Shown: positions 1-9,030, counted from the stretch's first letter. The stretch is DNA of 64,000 bases from Luteolibacter arcticus (GCF_025950235.1 NZ_JAPDDT010000017.1:1-64000); one strand, 5' to 3'. The notes: generated by a model from the letters alone, not told the origin. A program made the numbers and translations.

Positions 1-99
1 GCCGACGAAGAACTGGAAGAAGATCCGCCACCCGACCTCGATCCCGCTGGTGAAGAAGATCACCCTCGATCTAACAGGTCCTTAAAGGCATTGGAATAA
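1..99 (+). CDS. C-terminal end of an unknown protein (partial)
   Basis: The first frame is open from base 1 to a TAA at 97-99 and encodes a 32-residue acidic, proline-rich tail (ADEELEEDPPPDLDP, then a short basic end finishing in LKALE). Only the end of the gene is inside the window, so no function can be assigned. A copy of the intergenic GGAATAAATCCCGCGCTCCC repeat starts at base 93 and supplies the stop codon, so the repeat may mark or have reset the 3' end. That the frame is coding is inferred from the charged, low-complexity tail typical of secreted or membrane-linked proteins; the evidence is thin. Confidence 0.4.
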   Translation, partial: ADEELEEDPPPDLDPAGEEDHPRSNRSLKALE

Positions 100-114
100 A
101 TCCCGCGCTCCCAG
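93..114. repeat. Single arm of the CTGGGAGCGCGG palindromic repeat
   Basis: This is one arm of an intergenic inverted repeat whose full form lies at 45881-45959. Related arms occur at 11624, 19796 and 57287-57450. The core reads GGAATAAATCCCGCGCTCCC. It follows the 3' end of the gene above. Confidence 0.7.
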
Positions 115-178
115 CGGCCTAACGCCCCTAACGCACCACCAACAGATCGCGAGCGAAGCACCCTTTTCCTACACTCCT

Positions 179-529
179 TCACCTACCCCCGTCATCCCCC
201 ATCTTCAAGATAAAGCGATCCGTGCTCCAGCGCACCTCGGTGATCATCGCCACCGCGGCTGGGGGCAGGAAGACCTCACACGGCTCGGAGGAACCCGGCA
301 CCGGCACCTCGATCCGCAAGCGGCACAGTCCCGGCTGCGTCGGGTGAGGCACGGTCTCCAAGGTCCCACGGCCCTCCAAGTACTTCTCCGGAGAGATGAG
401 GGAAAACTCGATCTGCTTCCCCTCCAGCTCGCAGCATTCGCCGGGAGCCAATTGGGACCAACAGGACTCGATCAGGGCGACATCTTCTTCCACGGCATTC
501 GGGGCAGACTCATTCATGGCGATAGACAC
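179..529 (-). CDS. Hypothetical protein, 116 aa
   Basis: A small protein with no family I recognise. It has an acidic N-terminal part with cysteines (ESCWSQLAPGECC near residues 22-33) and a C-terminal part rich in beta-type residues (RLRIEVPVPGSSEP). There is no signal peptide or membrane segment, so it is probably cytoplasmic. The reading frame begins at a GTG; an in-frame ATG four codons later (515-517) has GAGGG about a dozen bases upstream and is the more likely start. It lies downstream of the archaemetzincin on the same strand with about 107 bp between, so co-transcription is possible. It looks coding because the frame is long for this GC content and has ordinary composition. Confidence 0.5.
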   Translation of the reverse strand: MSIAMNESAPNAVEEDVALIESCWSQLAPGECCELEGKQIEFSLISPEKYLEGRGTLETVPHPTQPGLCRLRIEVPVPGSSEPCEVFLPPAAVAMITEVRWSTDRFILKMGDDGGR

Positions 530-636
530 CCTCGCACAAAGCGTTCCAAAGGAAAACGATACTCACCATGGGGCCCCGAAATCACCTGCCCGCTGAGTTC
601 GCTCAAGCCCTGCTGCGATCCCCCTGCCAAGGCGAC

Positions 637-1596
637 TCACCGCACCTCCCGGATCGCCGCCGCTTCCTTGTCCACCCACGTTTCCTCGGCGTCCAAGCGG
701 TTGGCCCCGTAAAATTTAGACAGCGCCTCGTAGCGTTCCACCGGATCGAAACGGATCGCATGATACACCTTCCGCAGGCACACCGGACAAAGGTGCATCG
801 GCGCGGCGTCAGCTTCCGCGAGGTGGTTCACCCCGTTCATATTGCACTCGTAGTGAATGCAATGGCGGATGCCGAACATGTGCCCCATCTCGTGCGTTAG
901 AACTTTCGCCGCCCGGCCCAGGACCAGCGTCTCCGTGCCATCGCCCACCGCCTCGCCCGCCCACGAGGGATGATAGCGGGCGAAGCTGAAGACTCCGACC
1001 CGCTCCTTGAAGGACGCCTGCCCGAAGACGAAATTCCACTGCTCATCCGGATAGAGATCCGTCATCGTCACCGCGATCATCGCATAGGCATCGGCCGGCA
1101 ACTTCCCCGGCAGCCACTCTAGAATGTCGGGACTCAGCCACTGCTTCTTCCCAGTGCCTGGGTTCACGCGCTCCTTTGCCGGCACCGCCGCATCCGGCAC
1201 CACTGGCAGCATCTCCACCGGCATCGGATGAAAGTACGCCGCGGTGTAGGCCTTCAGCTTCTGCAGATCCGGCGCGACGCCCTTCGCAAACGACCCGATC
1301 GGTAGCACGTAGAGCTTCTTCCGCACACTCCCCGGAATGTTCGGCCGCGACGCGAGATACTGGTCAAACGTCTGCCCCGGCTCCTCGTGCACACCGAGCC
1401 AATCGATCCCCGTCGGCTTCTTCTTCGCCTCGAATTGCCCGGCATCGCTGAACGCACGCCGCAGCGGCGGCTTCAATCCCGACAACGTCCCCGCCGCTGC
1501 ATGACGTTGCTCCTTCGTGAACACCTTGAATTCACCCACCGCCACCCCGGCGATGAGCAGCGGAATCACCCACGGGCGGATCTTCGGGAATCGCAT
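637..1596 (-). CDS. amzA: Archaemetzincin-type zinc metalloprotease (M54), membrane-anchored
   Basis: A 319-residue protein with the full archaemetzincin signature. HEMGHMFGIRHC is at residues 235-246, followed by C251, the Met-turn-like NM at 252-253, and a CPVC pair at 270-273. In this family three His bind the catalytic zinc, Glu is the general base and four Cys bind a second, structural zinc. The N-terminus has one hydrophobic segment (about 10-21) that should anchor it with the catalytic domain outside the cytoplasm; soluble family members lack this. Length, and a preserved MPVEMLP strand near 125-131, fit the eukaryote-like AMZ branch better than the shorter archaeal form. The neighbours give no clue to its substrate. 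Start: ATG at 1596 with GATGAG just upstream. Confidence 0.9.
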   Translation of the reverse strand: MRFPKIRPWVIPLLIAGVAVGEFKVFTKEQRHAAAGTLSGLKPPLRRAFSDAGQFEAKKKPTGIDWLGVHEEPGQTFDQYLASRPNIPGSVRKKLYVLPIGSFAKGVAPDLQKLKAYTAAYFHPMPVEMLPVVPDAAVPAKERVNPGTGKKQWLSPDILEWLPGKLPADAYAMIAVTMTDLYPDEQWNFVFGQASFKERVGVFSFARYHPSWAGEAVGDGTETLVLGRAAKVLTHEMGHMFGIRHCIHYECNMNGVNHLAEADAAPMHLCPVCLRKVYHAIRFDPVERYEALSKFYGANRLDAEETWVDKEAAAIREVR

Positions 1597-1680
1597 GTCT
1601 CATCCCACACCAACACGTCCCCATGAATCGAGGCAAATCCAGCGACCTACCCTCGCGGCTTCGCCAGATAAAAGCCGAAG

Positions 1681-1839
1681 GCCCTCGGACTGCTGCGATC
1701 CTTCGCAGCTCTCGAATGAAGGGTGGAGATGGCAGCTCGATTGCGGAGAATCAATCTCCCCGGATCGCGTCACTCCACCGAAGTGAATCGCCTGACCCTC
1801 CATTCGGAAAGCTGCAAAGGATTGCAGCAGTCCAAGGGC
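1681..1839. repeat. MITE-like imperfect palindrome (about 160 bp)
   Basis: Two arms of about 45 bp (1681-1725 and 1795-1839) are inverted copies of each other with roughly 85-90% identity and one indel. They share GGACTGCTGC and GCAGCT blocks. The roughly 70 bp between them contain a small inner hairpin (GGAGA..TCTCC). No protein is encoded. It fills the space between the archaemetzincin and the beta-helix gene. It could be a non-autonomous mobile palindrome or a REP/BIME-type element; no second copy is seen in this window. Confidence 0.6.
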
Positions 1840-1949
1840 GGCTGCGCCGCGAGTCATCGAGCCAGCCGTCGTAAAAGTTCATTCTCCTCACCCCGCGAAG
1901 CGGCACTCCGATGGGTGATTGAAAGATTGATGACTGATCATTGGTCCCC

Positions 1950-3326
1950 TCACCACCTCCCCGGCGACTTCCTCAACTCCTCATCGCTCACCGTCTTGCC
2001 CGCCGCTTGGATCCTGCATTCCTTGGCCTCGCTGCTCGTCAGTACCGGCACGCCGGGCAGCTCGCTGACCAGCTCGATGCCCATCGCCGCCGCCGGTCGG
2101 ATCGGGCTGCTCATCTCGGCATGATCCGGCATGCCAAAGCCAAGCATCACCGGCAGCTTCGCAAAGCCGGTCTGGTTTGGCTTGCAAGTCAGCTTCACCC
2201 GATGCCCACTTCCCGCGATCGTCGCGATCGCATGCACGGCGAAGTCCGAGCGATCCCCAGCAAGTTCCAGCTCGATATCCGACTCCCGGCCGCCGCGCAG
2301 GTAGAGCAGCGGCCCATACTTCGCATCGCCGCGGCTGCGACGCACGATCACATGCGAGCCGAGCAGGAAGGCCCGCTCACAACCCTTCGCCACACAGCCG
2401 TCGATGGTCGTCTTCTTCGGGCTGTCTTCCTTCGCCCCGATCTCGAATCCCGCGCGCGTGTTCACCGCGGTGCAGTTCACCAGCGTCACGCTGCCCGCAT
2501 CGCTGTAGGTGCGAAAGCCATCTTCAGACAGGCTCTTCATGTAACCCGGCGTGATCACATGACGGCCATCGCGATTCGGATAGACCGACTTGAAGCCCAG
2601 CTCGAATGCAGGACCGGAAGTATCTGCCAGCATCTCGCTGGTCGGCCGCATCGCCCCCTCGGCATGGCAATCCTCCAGCCGGATCCCGTCACCCACCTGG
2701 ATGTAGAAGCAGTGGCCGAACGCGCGGCTGAAGACCTTGCACCGACGCAGCACCGACTGATCGCCCACGACTTGGATGCCGCTCTGCTTTCGCAAGCCCA
2801 CCAGATTCGGCCCACCCTTTCCTAACAGATCACCATAGCCGTGCGGAAAGGACCCATACACGTGAAGCGTCACGTCACTGAGCGTGTTACCGTGGCCTTG
2901 GATAGAAAGGATGTTCCCCCCGCTCCCTTGATCCGGTCCCGTATTGCGGATCTCCAGGCCCTCGATCGCAATCCCCTGCCCCGCCACGATCAGGCAACGC
3001 GTGTAGCCGCCGCCCGGCAGTTTCTTGTATAGCGAGGTATCGATCTCGATCGTCACACCACGCAAGTCGATGCGGTTGCGATTGCCGCGGAAGACGAACA
3101 TCGGCACCACCGGACGCGACTGCTTGCGGTCCACCCCCTCGCGAATCTGCTGCAGCACCTCCTCCGTGAGATAGTCCGCCATCCGGTACACGCCCGGCTT
3201 CATCGTCACCGCGCCATCATCCTTTGCCACCACCTCCGCGAGCGCCTTCAAGCTCGCCACCTCCACGCCGCCGACAGGCAGCGCGAAGATCAAGGAGGCG
3301 AAAACGAGAAGGAGCGGGTTCATCAT
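1950..3326 (-). CDS. Secreted right-handed beta-helix protein
   Basis: About 458 residues starting at MMNPLLLVFASL, a signal peptide cleaved after roughly 20 residues. The body shows the periodic short strands and Gly/Asn turns of a right-handed parallel beta-helix, the fold of pectate lyases and polysaccharide epimerases, for example IEGLEIRNTGPDQGSGGN and LVNCTAVNTRAGFEIG. It should act in the periplasm or outside the cell on a polysaccharide, but I see no family-specific catalytic motif. The frame stays open upstream to 3455, but the signal peptide argues for the ATG pair at 3321-3326. The nearest regulator is the XylR-type gene about 700 bp upstream on the same strand. Confidence 0.75.
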   Translation of the reverse strand: MMNPLLLVFASLIFALPVGGVEVASLKALAEVVAKDDGAVTMKPGVYRMADYLTEEVLQQIREGVDRKQSRPVVPMFVFRGNRNRIDLRGVTIEIDTSLYKKLPGGGYTRCLIVAGQGIAIEGLEIRNTGPDQGSGGNILSIQGHGNTLSDVTLHVYGSFPHGYGDLLGKGGPNLVGLRKQSGIQVVGDQSVLRRCKVFSRAFGHCFYIQVGDGIRLEDCHAEGAMRPTSEMLADTSGPAFELGFKSVYPNRDGRHVITPGYMKSLSEDGFRTYSDAGSVTLVNCTAVNTRAGFEIGAKEDSPKKTTIDGCVAKGCERAFLLGSHVIVRRSRGDAKYGPLLYLRGGRESDIELELAGDRSDFAVHAIATIAGSGHRVKLTCKPNQTGFAKLPVMLGFGMPDHAEMSSPIRPAAAMGIELVSELPGVPVLTSSEAKECRIQAAGKTVSDEELRKSPGRW

Positions 3327-3470
3327 TCCTGAGTTTCCACGCATCGTCCGCCAGTCATGCCGCACGATCAAGACAGGCTCTCGTCCTCGCAGGTTTCCAT
3401 GGCAAGCTGCCGTGGCCCACCGCCCACCTGAAAACCCGATGGCGGCAATCACCAAGCCGCTTTGGCACGG

Positions 3471-3893
3471 TCAGGGGTCAATGACGTCCTTCAAAAACTC
3501 CTCCCGCCAAGTCTCCTCCTCGGCCGACCCGCGACGGAACGCACCGCTCTCACTGACCCATAGCTCGAGGCTTCCTCCATTCTCCCGCATTTCCGCCACG
3601 CGCGGCTTGGGGCTTCCCGTCTCCTCCAGCTTGATGACGGCCCCCTTGGGAAACGACGTGACCTTTCCGGTGGTCATCACCACATCGGACGTCGTCTCCA
3701 GCTTGCGCGTCAAATCGTTGGCCTTCTTGGTGATCTTCCGGCGACCATTGACCGTCAAATCGGTCCGGGACGAACTGGAAACGGTGGTCGAAGTCCGCAG
3801 GAAGCTCTTGTTACAGCCCGCCAGCCCCAGCGGGACGACGGCGAGTGCGGAGAGGCAAGCAAAGGTCGCAAGTTTCATGCTCATGGCGTTCAT
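3471..3893 (-). CDS. Small lipoprotein, unknown function
   Basis: About 140 residues. The N-terminus has a hydrophobic stretch ending in a lipobox (LGLAGC), so the mature protein should be lipid-anchored at the Cys. The mature part has a Ser/Thr-rich linker (STTVSSSSRTDLTVNG) and a short strand-rich domain with VVMTTGKVTSFPKGAVIKLE. No family was recognised. Three in-frame ATGs (3893, 3884, 3878) precede the signal peptide and none has a clear Shine-Dalgarno site; all keep the lipobox. It sits between the beta-helix gene and the XylR-type regulator, all on the minus strand, but gaps over 100 bp suggest separate transcripts. Confidence 0.7.
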   Translation of the reverse strand: MNAMSMKLATFACLSALAVVPLGLAGCNKSFLRTSTTVSSSSRTDLTVNGRRKITKKANDLTRKLETTSDVVMTTGKVTSFPKGAVIKLEETGSPKPRVAEMRENGGSLELWVSESGAFRRGSAEEETWREEFLKDVIDP

Positions 3894-4041
3894 CGATTGG
3901 GGATCGGGACGATCATCGTGACCGGCCGGCAAGCAGCGTTCCTATTCGACTGGCAGCCCGGCCGTAAGTGCAAAGCCCCGCCTATTGTGTAATCGAGGGC
4001 ATTGAAGAAACCCGCCCACCCAGGACAGGAGGAGCGAGCCG

Positions 4042-5235
4042 CTACGCCCCCTTCCGGATCTCGCCCGGCGTCGATCCCGTCACGCGCTTGATAAACCGGC
4101 ACAGCTCGTCCCCACCCGAAAATCCGCAGTGTTCGGCCAGCCGCTCCAGCGTCCAGTCCGTGCGGCGCAGCAGCTCGGCCACTCGCTCGCAACGCACGCG
4201 ATCGATCTCCTGCTTCGGCGTGCGGCCGAGCGTCGCGTGAAAGCGTTGTCGCACTTGCTCGCGCGAGGCACCCACCTCGCGGCACAGCAGGTTGGCATCC
4301 ACCGTCACATTCAGCGGGCACTGGCGGATGAAGTTCATCGCGCGGGTCACCACAGGATCCGCCAGCTCCACACGGCCGGTGGATTCGCGCACCGTGATCC
4401 CCGGCGGCGGCACCGCGATGCGGGTGTCCATCGCCACCGGCTCGCCATTCATCATGCGGAAGAGCAGCTCCGCTGCCGCTCGGCCTATCTTCTTCCCCGG
4501 GAAGCGGATGCTGCTCAGCGCCGGCTTGGTGGTATGGCAGTACACGATGTCATCGCTCACGCCGAGCACCGGCACATCCTCCGGCACCCGCATACCGGCC
4601 TGCTTCAGCGCTCGGATCGCGGTGACCCCGGAAATGTCGTCCTTCGCAAACAGGCCGCAGGGATTCGGCAGGCTCGCCATCAGCCGCCACGCCATGTTCT
4701 CGATCTGTCGCGCGCGGATCTTCGGAGCGAATGACGACGACGGGATCTCCAGCACGCGGCAGCCATGGCCATCCTGCGCGAGGCGTCGGATGTAGCCATC
4801 CATCCGCTCCTTCGAGTAGATCCGCGATGGATCGTGAAGGAACGCGAACTCGCGCAGGCCCAGCCCTAACAGATGCTCCGCCGCCATCCCACCCGCCGCG
4901 ATATTGTCGAGCGTCACCCGCGGAAAGATAGTGCCCTTCGCCGGCTGCTCCGTGCTCAGGTTCACCACCTTGATGCCCTTCTTCTTCCACGCCTGCGCCT
5001 CGGCCGGAGTGTAGCGGAAGACCAGCAAGCCATCGCCCTCCCAATTCTCGTCGATCACCACTGGCTGCAGGTCACCACCGCTCGGCTGGACGAACTCCAT
5101 CTCGAACGAATGCCCTTCACGAAGGAAGTCGAGGATGCCCCCGTAGAGCCGGTTGCCAAATCCCTGCGCCCAGTCGACCAACCGCACGCCGACCCGCCAG
5201 GTGCGATTCAGTTCCGTTTTCCCCCGCCGGCTCAT
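4042..5235 (-). CDS. XylR-type transcription regulator (LacI-like sensor + AraC HTH)
   Basis: A 397-residue regulator. Residues about 12-280 form a periplasmic-binding-protein-like sugar sensor of the LacI/GalR type (VPVLGVSDDIVYCHTTKP, then LSSIRFPGKKIGRAAAELL). Residues about 295-395 carry the AraC-family double helix-turn-helix (CREVGASREQVRQRF, then LERLAEHCGFSGGDELCRF). This is the architecture of E. coli XylR, which binds sugar and activates from 21-bp-spaced direct repeats. Start chosen at ATG 5233-5235. Two TGGCAA hexamers exactly 21 bp apart lie immediately upstream, and related elements precede four secreted-protein genes to 14.3 kb, so those genes are its likely targets. The ligand cannot be read from the sequence; xylose itself is not implied. 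Confidence 0.88.
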   Translation of the reverse strand: MSRRGKTELNRTWRVGVRLVDWAQGFGNRLYGGILDFLREGHSFEMEFVQPSGGDLQPVVIDENWEGDGLLVFRYTPAEAQAWKKKGIKVVNLSTEQPAKGTIFPRVTLDNIAAGGMAAEHLLGLGLREFAFLHDPSRIYSKERMDGYIRRLAQDGHGCRVLEIPSSSFAPKIRARQIENMAWRLMASLPNPCGLFAKDDISGVTAIRALKQAGMRVPEDVPVLGVSDDIVYCHTTKPALSSIRFPGKKIGRAAAELLFRMMNGEPVAMDTRIAVPPPGITVRESTGRVELADPVVTRAMNFIRQCPLNVTVDANLLCREVGASREQVRQRFHATLGRTPKQEIDRVRCERVAELLRRTDWTLERLAEHCGFSGGDELCRFIKRVTGSTPGEIRKGA

Positions 5236-5236
5236 G

Positions 5237-5263
5237 TGGCAAATAGGCCGATGCCGTTGGCAA
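5237..5263 (-). promoter_or_regulatory. Candidate autoregulatory direct repeat (TTGCCA-N15-TTGCCA)
   Basis: Read on the minus strand, TTGCCA (5263-5258) and TTGCCA (5242-5237) are direct repeats 21 bp apart, two helical turns, ending one base before the regulator's ATG. This is the spacing AraC-family proteins use. It is the cleanest of the five related sites. Confidence 0.55.
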
Positions 5264-5366
5264 AAAGCAAGGCCGGAGCGTGACGCTCCGCGAACTGGCA
5301 CTGCGTGAAATTGACTCTTCCCGCCGTCTTGGATTGGCTGGCTCTGGAAGTTTCCCCGACAAGGTC

Positions 5367-5903
5367 ATGGTGCGTCCCAATCCCGGCAAGTGTCACATCC
5401 GGCGGTCCCGCGAGTCAGACATTGATGCGCTCGAGCGCATGTATCGGGCCCACGAGGGAAACACGATTCCGCCCGGCTACTTCCCGGATTTCCAAGCGAC
5501 CTTGAGGGATGCTCACACCCACTACTTCGTCGCCACGGTGGGCGAGCAGGTGATCGGAGGGGGTGGCCTTTCCTCCTACGAGCCCGGAGACTCGGCGAGT
5601 CTCACTTTCGGAATCGTCGATCCGGACCACTGCGGGAAGGGCTACGGAACCGCCATCCTGCTGGCCCGGCTGCTGTTCGTGAATCCGGGAACACGCGGCT
5701 GCCGGATCTTTCTCCAGGCAACCCAATGGAGCGCCGCCTTCTTTGCGCGGCTTGGCTTCAAGTGGCACGCGAGCGAGCAGGATGATGCCGGACACCACTT
5801 CCTGTCCGGGTCCCATGTGGTGCTGCCGGGAGATGAAAAGGTCTTCGCGAGGCTGCTCGCCGAGGGCGGAGTGACGCTCGGCTTCGAGCCTGACCGGGGG
5901 TAA
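5367..5903 (+). CDS. GNAT-family N-acetyltransferase
   Basis: A 178-residue protein with the GNAT fold. Acetyl-CoA-binding motif A is seen as VDPDHCGKGYGTAILLARL, followed by a typical motif-B end (SAAFFARLGFKWHA). The N-terminal RRSRESDIDALERMYRAHEG is the usual first strand and helix. The acceptor substrate is unknown. The frame is open upstream to 5280, but ATG 5367 follows an AAGG and begins right at the conserved domain. It is divergent from the XylR-type regulator with about 130 bp between their starts. Confidence 0.8.
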   Translation: MVRPNPGKCHIRRSRESDIDALERMYRAHEGNTIPPGYFPDFQATLRDAHTHYFVATVGEQVIGGGGLSSYEPGDSASLTFGIVDPDHCGKGYGTAILLARLLFVNPGTRGCRIFLQATQWSAAFFARLGFKWHASEQDDAGHHFLSGSHVVLPGDEKVFARLLAEGGVTLGFEPDRG

Positions 5904-6011
5904 GACTGGGTCCGGGATCGCGAATGCAAAGCGAGTGCAGCACGCCCTGCACCTAGGTTCAGCCGCGATCGACTCCTCGCGCCTCCCATCTGACGGAGCC
6001 GTTTCACGCGC

Positions 6012-6046
6012 TTGCATTTTCGCCAAGAACTTTCCCTTTCCTGCAA
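6012..6046 (+). promoter_or_regulatory. Candidate XylR-type operator (weaker copy)
   Basis: TTGCAT-TT-TCGCCA at 6012-6025 matches 9 of 12 positions of the TGGCAA-N2-TTGCCA element. A CTGCAA half-site begins exactly 21 bp after the TCGCCA half. It ends 57 bp before the start of the beta-strand-repeat gene. Confidence 0.35.
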
Positions 6047-6102
6047 TGGAACCTCCATCGGGTGTCAGGCTAGCGTCTGCATGTCACTAGTCGAATAACG
6101 CC

Positions 6103-9030
6103 ATGAATCCTCCTTCTCTTTCCCAGACCTCACTTGCCTTGCTGGCCGGCGCCACCTTCTTCGCCGGCGAGGCCGATGCGGTGAACCTCGTCACCAACGG
6201 CAGCTTTGATCCCGACGCTACCGGCTGGACCGGCACGGGCACTCTCTACAACCATCCCTACAATGGCCTCGCGGGCATCAAGCTGGCGAACACCGGCGGA
6301 GCCCAAAGCAACGCCGCCACCGGCAACTTCAATTTCAACTCGCTGGCTTACGGCTACAACGACAACGTCACCGTTCCCATCGGCGCGAAGTTCCACGGCT
6401 TGAGCGGCGGCACCCAGACCATCAATGAAGCCGCCCTGACCGCCGCCATCCCCGGCGTGGAGATCGACGCCGGCGGCGCTGCATTCGCCTTCAGTGCCTG
6501 GCTCTCGTCCTACACCGGCGATAACAACATCCCTGCGCTGCGGCTCCGCTTCTTCTCCAGCAGCGATGGCACCGGCACGCTGCTTGGCACCGAATACAAG
6601 CTCGACCGCGGCACCACCGCCAATCAGGTCACAACCGCCAACCTCCTCGCCACCGGGAATATCATGAATGGTGCGGAGAACAGCGGCACCGATCCCGACT
6701 ACTGGGCTCTTTACAAGATCAAGGCGGGCGTCCCGGTCGGAGCCCGTTCGGCGATCGTCGACTTCGTCAATGGCACCGGCCACGGGGCAGGCGGCCAGAA
6801 CGACTGGTATGCCGATGCCATCGTGCTCGATGTGGTTTCCGTCCCCGTCCTGCGCTGGACCGGCGGAGCCTCCAGCGAATGGAGCACCGCCACCGTCTCC
6901 TCACCCAAGAACTGGGAACTCATCTCGAATCCCGGCACGGGTGTCGATTTCACCGCGCTTTCGCCCGTCATCTTCGGCGAAACCGGCTCACGCAATGTCG
7001 CGCTCAATGGCGCGGACGTGCTTCCTTCGACGGTCAACTTCAGCCACACCACCGGCAACTACGCGCTCACCGGTACCCACGGCATCGGTGGATCGACCGG
7101 CGTGACCCTGACAGGCACCGGCACGCTGACCCTTTCCCAGCCAAATTCTTACACCGGCACCACGCTCCTCACCGCGGGTGCGTTGGTCATCAATCATTCG
7201 CTGGCGCTGCAGAATAGCACTCTCAGTGGCACTTACCCCGACTCCACACATGCCTTCGGCAATGTCACCGCGGCGACCCTCGGCGGTCTCTCCGGCACTG
7301 CCGATCTCGCCTTGCTGAATCCCTCGGTCCAGCCGGTGGCACTCACGCTCGGCGGGAATAACGCAGGCGCCAGCAACAACGGCCAGATCACCGGCAGCGG
7401 GTCCATCACCAAGATCGGCACCGGCAATCAAACGCTGGCCTTTGCCAACAGCTACAGCGGCGGCACCACCGTCGCCTCGGGCACTTTGATCGCGGGCACC
7501 GAGACCGCCTTCGGCACCGGCACCGTCACCTCCACGGGCGGCATCATCGAGTTCGCGATCTCAAGCGGCTCCGAATCCACCGTGGCAAATAACTTCGTGC
7601 TGCCCGGCGGCACCGGCGACCTGCGCATGTTCGGCTCCTTCGGCAGCGGCCGTGCCGCCCCGGGCCCGGGCACCGCGGTCCGTCTCACCGGCAAGATCAG
7701 CGGCGGCGATCCCGCGCGGCAGTTCTTCTTCAGCGATACCGGCATCGGCGTCGAACACGACAACGCCACGATCTTTGCCAACGCCACGAACGACTTCACC
7801 GGCACCGTCTTCATCAACCGCGCCACCATCGGCTTCACCAGCGACGCCGCGCTCGGCAATCCGGAGAACAACATCACGCACTTCTCGGAGAACCTGAACG
7901 GCAAGCTGCGCTTCGAGGCCGACAACATCGTTCTCAATCCACTCCGCGCCATCGATCTCCCCAGCACGGAAAACAGCCGTCCCTTCGACACCCAGGGCTT
8001 CATCGGCACCATCGCCGGCCCGGTCTCCGGCACCGGCATCCTGGTCAAGCAAGGCACCGGCAAGCTGATCCTCACCTCGACGGCCAATACCTTGACCGGC
8101 CCGGTGAATGTCACCACGGGCACCCTGCAAGTGGACGGCAATCTTCCCACCTCCGCCTCCGTCGTAACCGTCACGACCGATGGCACCCTCGCCGGCAGCG
8201 GCACCGTCCAGCGCAGCGTCACCCTCACCGGCGGCAAGCTCGCCCCGGGCTCCGGCGTCGGCACCCTGAATGGCCTCGCCGCTCTTACCGTCGGTGCTTC
8301 TTCGGCGATCGACTTCGAACTGTCCAACTGGAACGGCGCGGCCGGCACCGGCTACGACACGGTCGTGGCTGACTCCATCAACGTCACCGCCACCCCCGAG
8401 ACTCCGGCCACGGTCATCGTGACCCCCCAGACGCTGGCGAATTTCAGCGACACGCAGAAGACCTTCACCCTCGTCTCCACCTCCGGCGGCATCACCGGAT
8501 TCACCCCGGATGCCTTCGTCGTGAATGCGGACGCGCTGCCCGCCGCCACCGCCTTCGACTGGTCGGTGCAGGTGCAGGGAACCAACCTGGTGCTCGTCTA
8601 TGGCGAGCCCGCCGGCACGCCCTTCGAAAACTGGGCCACCTCGAAAGGCCTCACCGGAGACAATGCCCTCTTCGATGCCGATCCCGACAAGGATGGCATC
8701 TCGAATGGCATCGAGTTCGTCATCGGCGGCGAGCCGAACCCCGCGAACCCCGGTTCCAATTCCACAGCACTCCTGCCCACCGCTTCCCGCAATGGTGCCG
8801 GAGCTCTGGTCTTCGTCTACCGCCTCGCCGATGACGCCGCGCCGCTCAATCCGGTGGTGAAATACGACACCGATCTCGCCGGCCCTTGGACCACCGCCGA
8901 AGGCGGGGAAAATGGCGTGCTCATCGAGGTCCTCGACGACGATACCGACATCGACATCATCCAAGTGACGATTCCCGTCTCCCAATCCGTCGGCGGCAAA
9001 CTCTTCGCCCGCCTCGCGGTGACCGAGTGA
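6103..9030 (+). CDS. Secreted autotransporter-associated beta-strand-repeat protein, 975 aa
   Basis: The signal peptide (MNPPSLSQTSLALLAG, cleaved near residue 26) is followed by three parts. Residues about 27-245 match the whole body of the PEP-CTERM protein at 11833. Residues about 250-700 are Gly/Thr-rich strands with autotransporter-associated repeats (SYTGTTLLTAGALVIN, SYSGGTTVASGTLIAG). Residues about 700-975 form a C-terminal module with a calcium-type loop (DADPDKDGISNGIEF) ending in LFARLAVTE. There is no C-terminal beta-barrel, so it is not a true autotransporter; surface or extracellular adhesion or matrix function is inferred. The last 290 residues are paralogous to the end of the protein at 41534-45109. 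A UUCG hairpin terminator follows the stop. Confidence 0.85.
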   Translation: MNPPSLSQTSLALLAGATFFAGEADAVNLVTNGSFDPDATGWTGTGTLYNHPYNGLAGIKLANTGGAQSNAATGNFNFNSLAYGYNDNVTVPIGAKFHGLSGGTQTINEAALTAAIPGVEIDAGGAAFAFSAWLSSYTGDNNIPALRLRFFSSSDGTGTLLGTEYKLDRGTTANQVTTANLLATGNIMNGAENSGTDPDYWALYKIKAGVPVGARSAIVDFVNGTGHGAGGQNDWYADAIVLDVVSVPVLRWTGGASSEWSTATVSSPKNWELISNPGTGVDFTALSPVIFGETGSRNVALNGADVLPSTVNFSHTTGNYALTGTHGIGGSTGVTLTGTGTLTLSQPNSYTGTTLLTAGALVINHSLALQNSTLSGTYPDSTHAFGNVTAATLGGLSGTADLALLNPSVQPVALTLGGNNAGASNNGQITGSGSITKIGTGNQTLAFANSYSGGTTVASGTLIAGTETAFGTGTVTSTGGIIEFAISSGSESTVANNFVLPGGTGDLRMFGSFGSGRAAPGPGTAVRLTGKISGGDPARQFFFSDTGIGVEHDNATIFANATNDFTGTVFINRATIGFTSDAALGNPENNITHFSENLNGKLRFEADNIVLNPLRAIDLPSTENSRPFDTQGFIGTIAGPVSGTGILVKQGTGKLILTSTANTLTGPVNVTTGTLQVDGNLPTSASVVTVTTDGTLAGSGTVQRSVTLTGGKLAPGSGVGTLNGLAALTVGASSAIDFELSNWNGAAGTGYDTVVADSINVTATPETPATVIVTPQTLANFSDTQKTFTLVSTSGGITGFTPDAFVVNADALPAATAFDWSVQVQGTNLVLVYGEPAGTPFENWATSKGLTGDNALFDADPDKDGISNGIEFVIGGEPNPANPGSNSTALLPTASRNGAGALVFVYRLADDAAPLNPVVKYDTDLAGPWTTAEGGENGVLIEVLDDDTDIDIIQVTIPVSQSVGGKLFARLAVTE

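Noticed and set aside
1941-2825. 294-residue plus-strand frame opposite the beta-helix gene
   Set aside because: His/Arg/Pro-rich translation with no domain; it is the shadow of the beta-helix gene, which has a signal peptide and repeat pattern.
3391-3468. XylR-type operator in front of the beta-helix gene
   Set aside because: One TGGCAA at 3400 is present but no partner at 21 bp in either direction; spacing to other half-like words is 20 or 43 bp.
7561-8985. 474-residue minus-strand frame inside the beta-strand-repeat gene
   Set aside because: Gly/Asp/Arg-rich shadow caused by the GC-rich repeats of the real gene on the plus strand.
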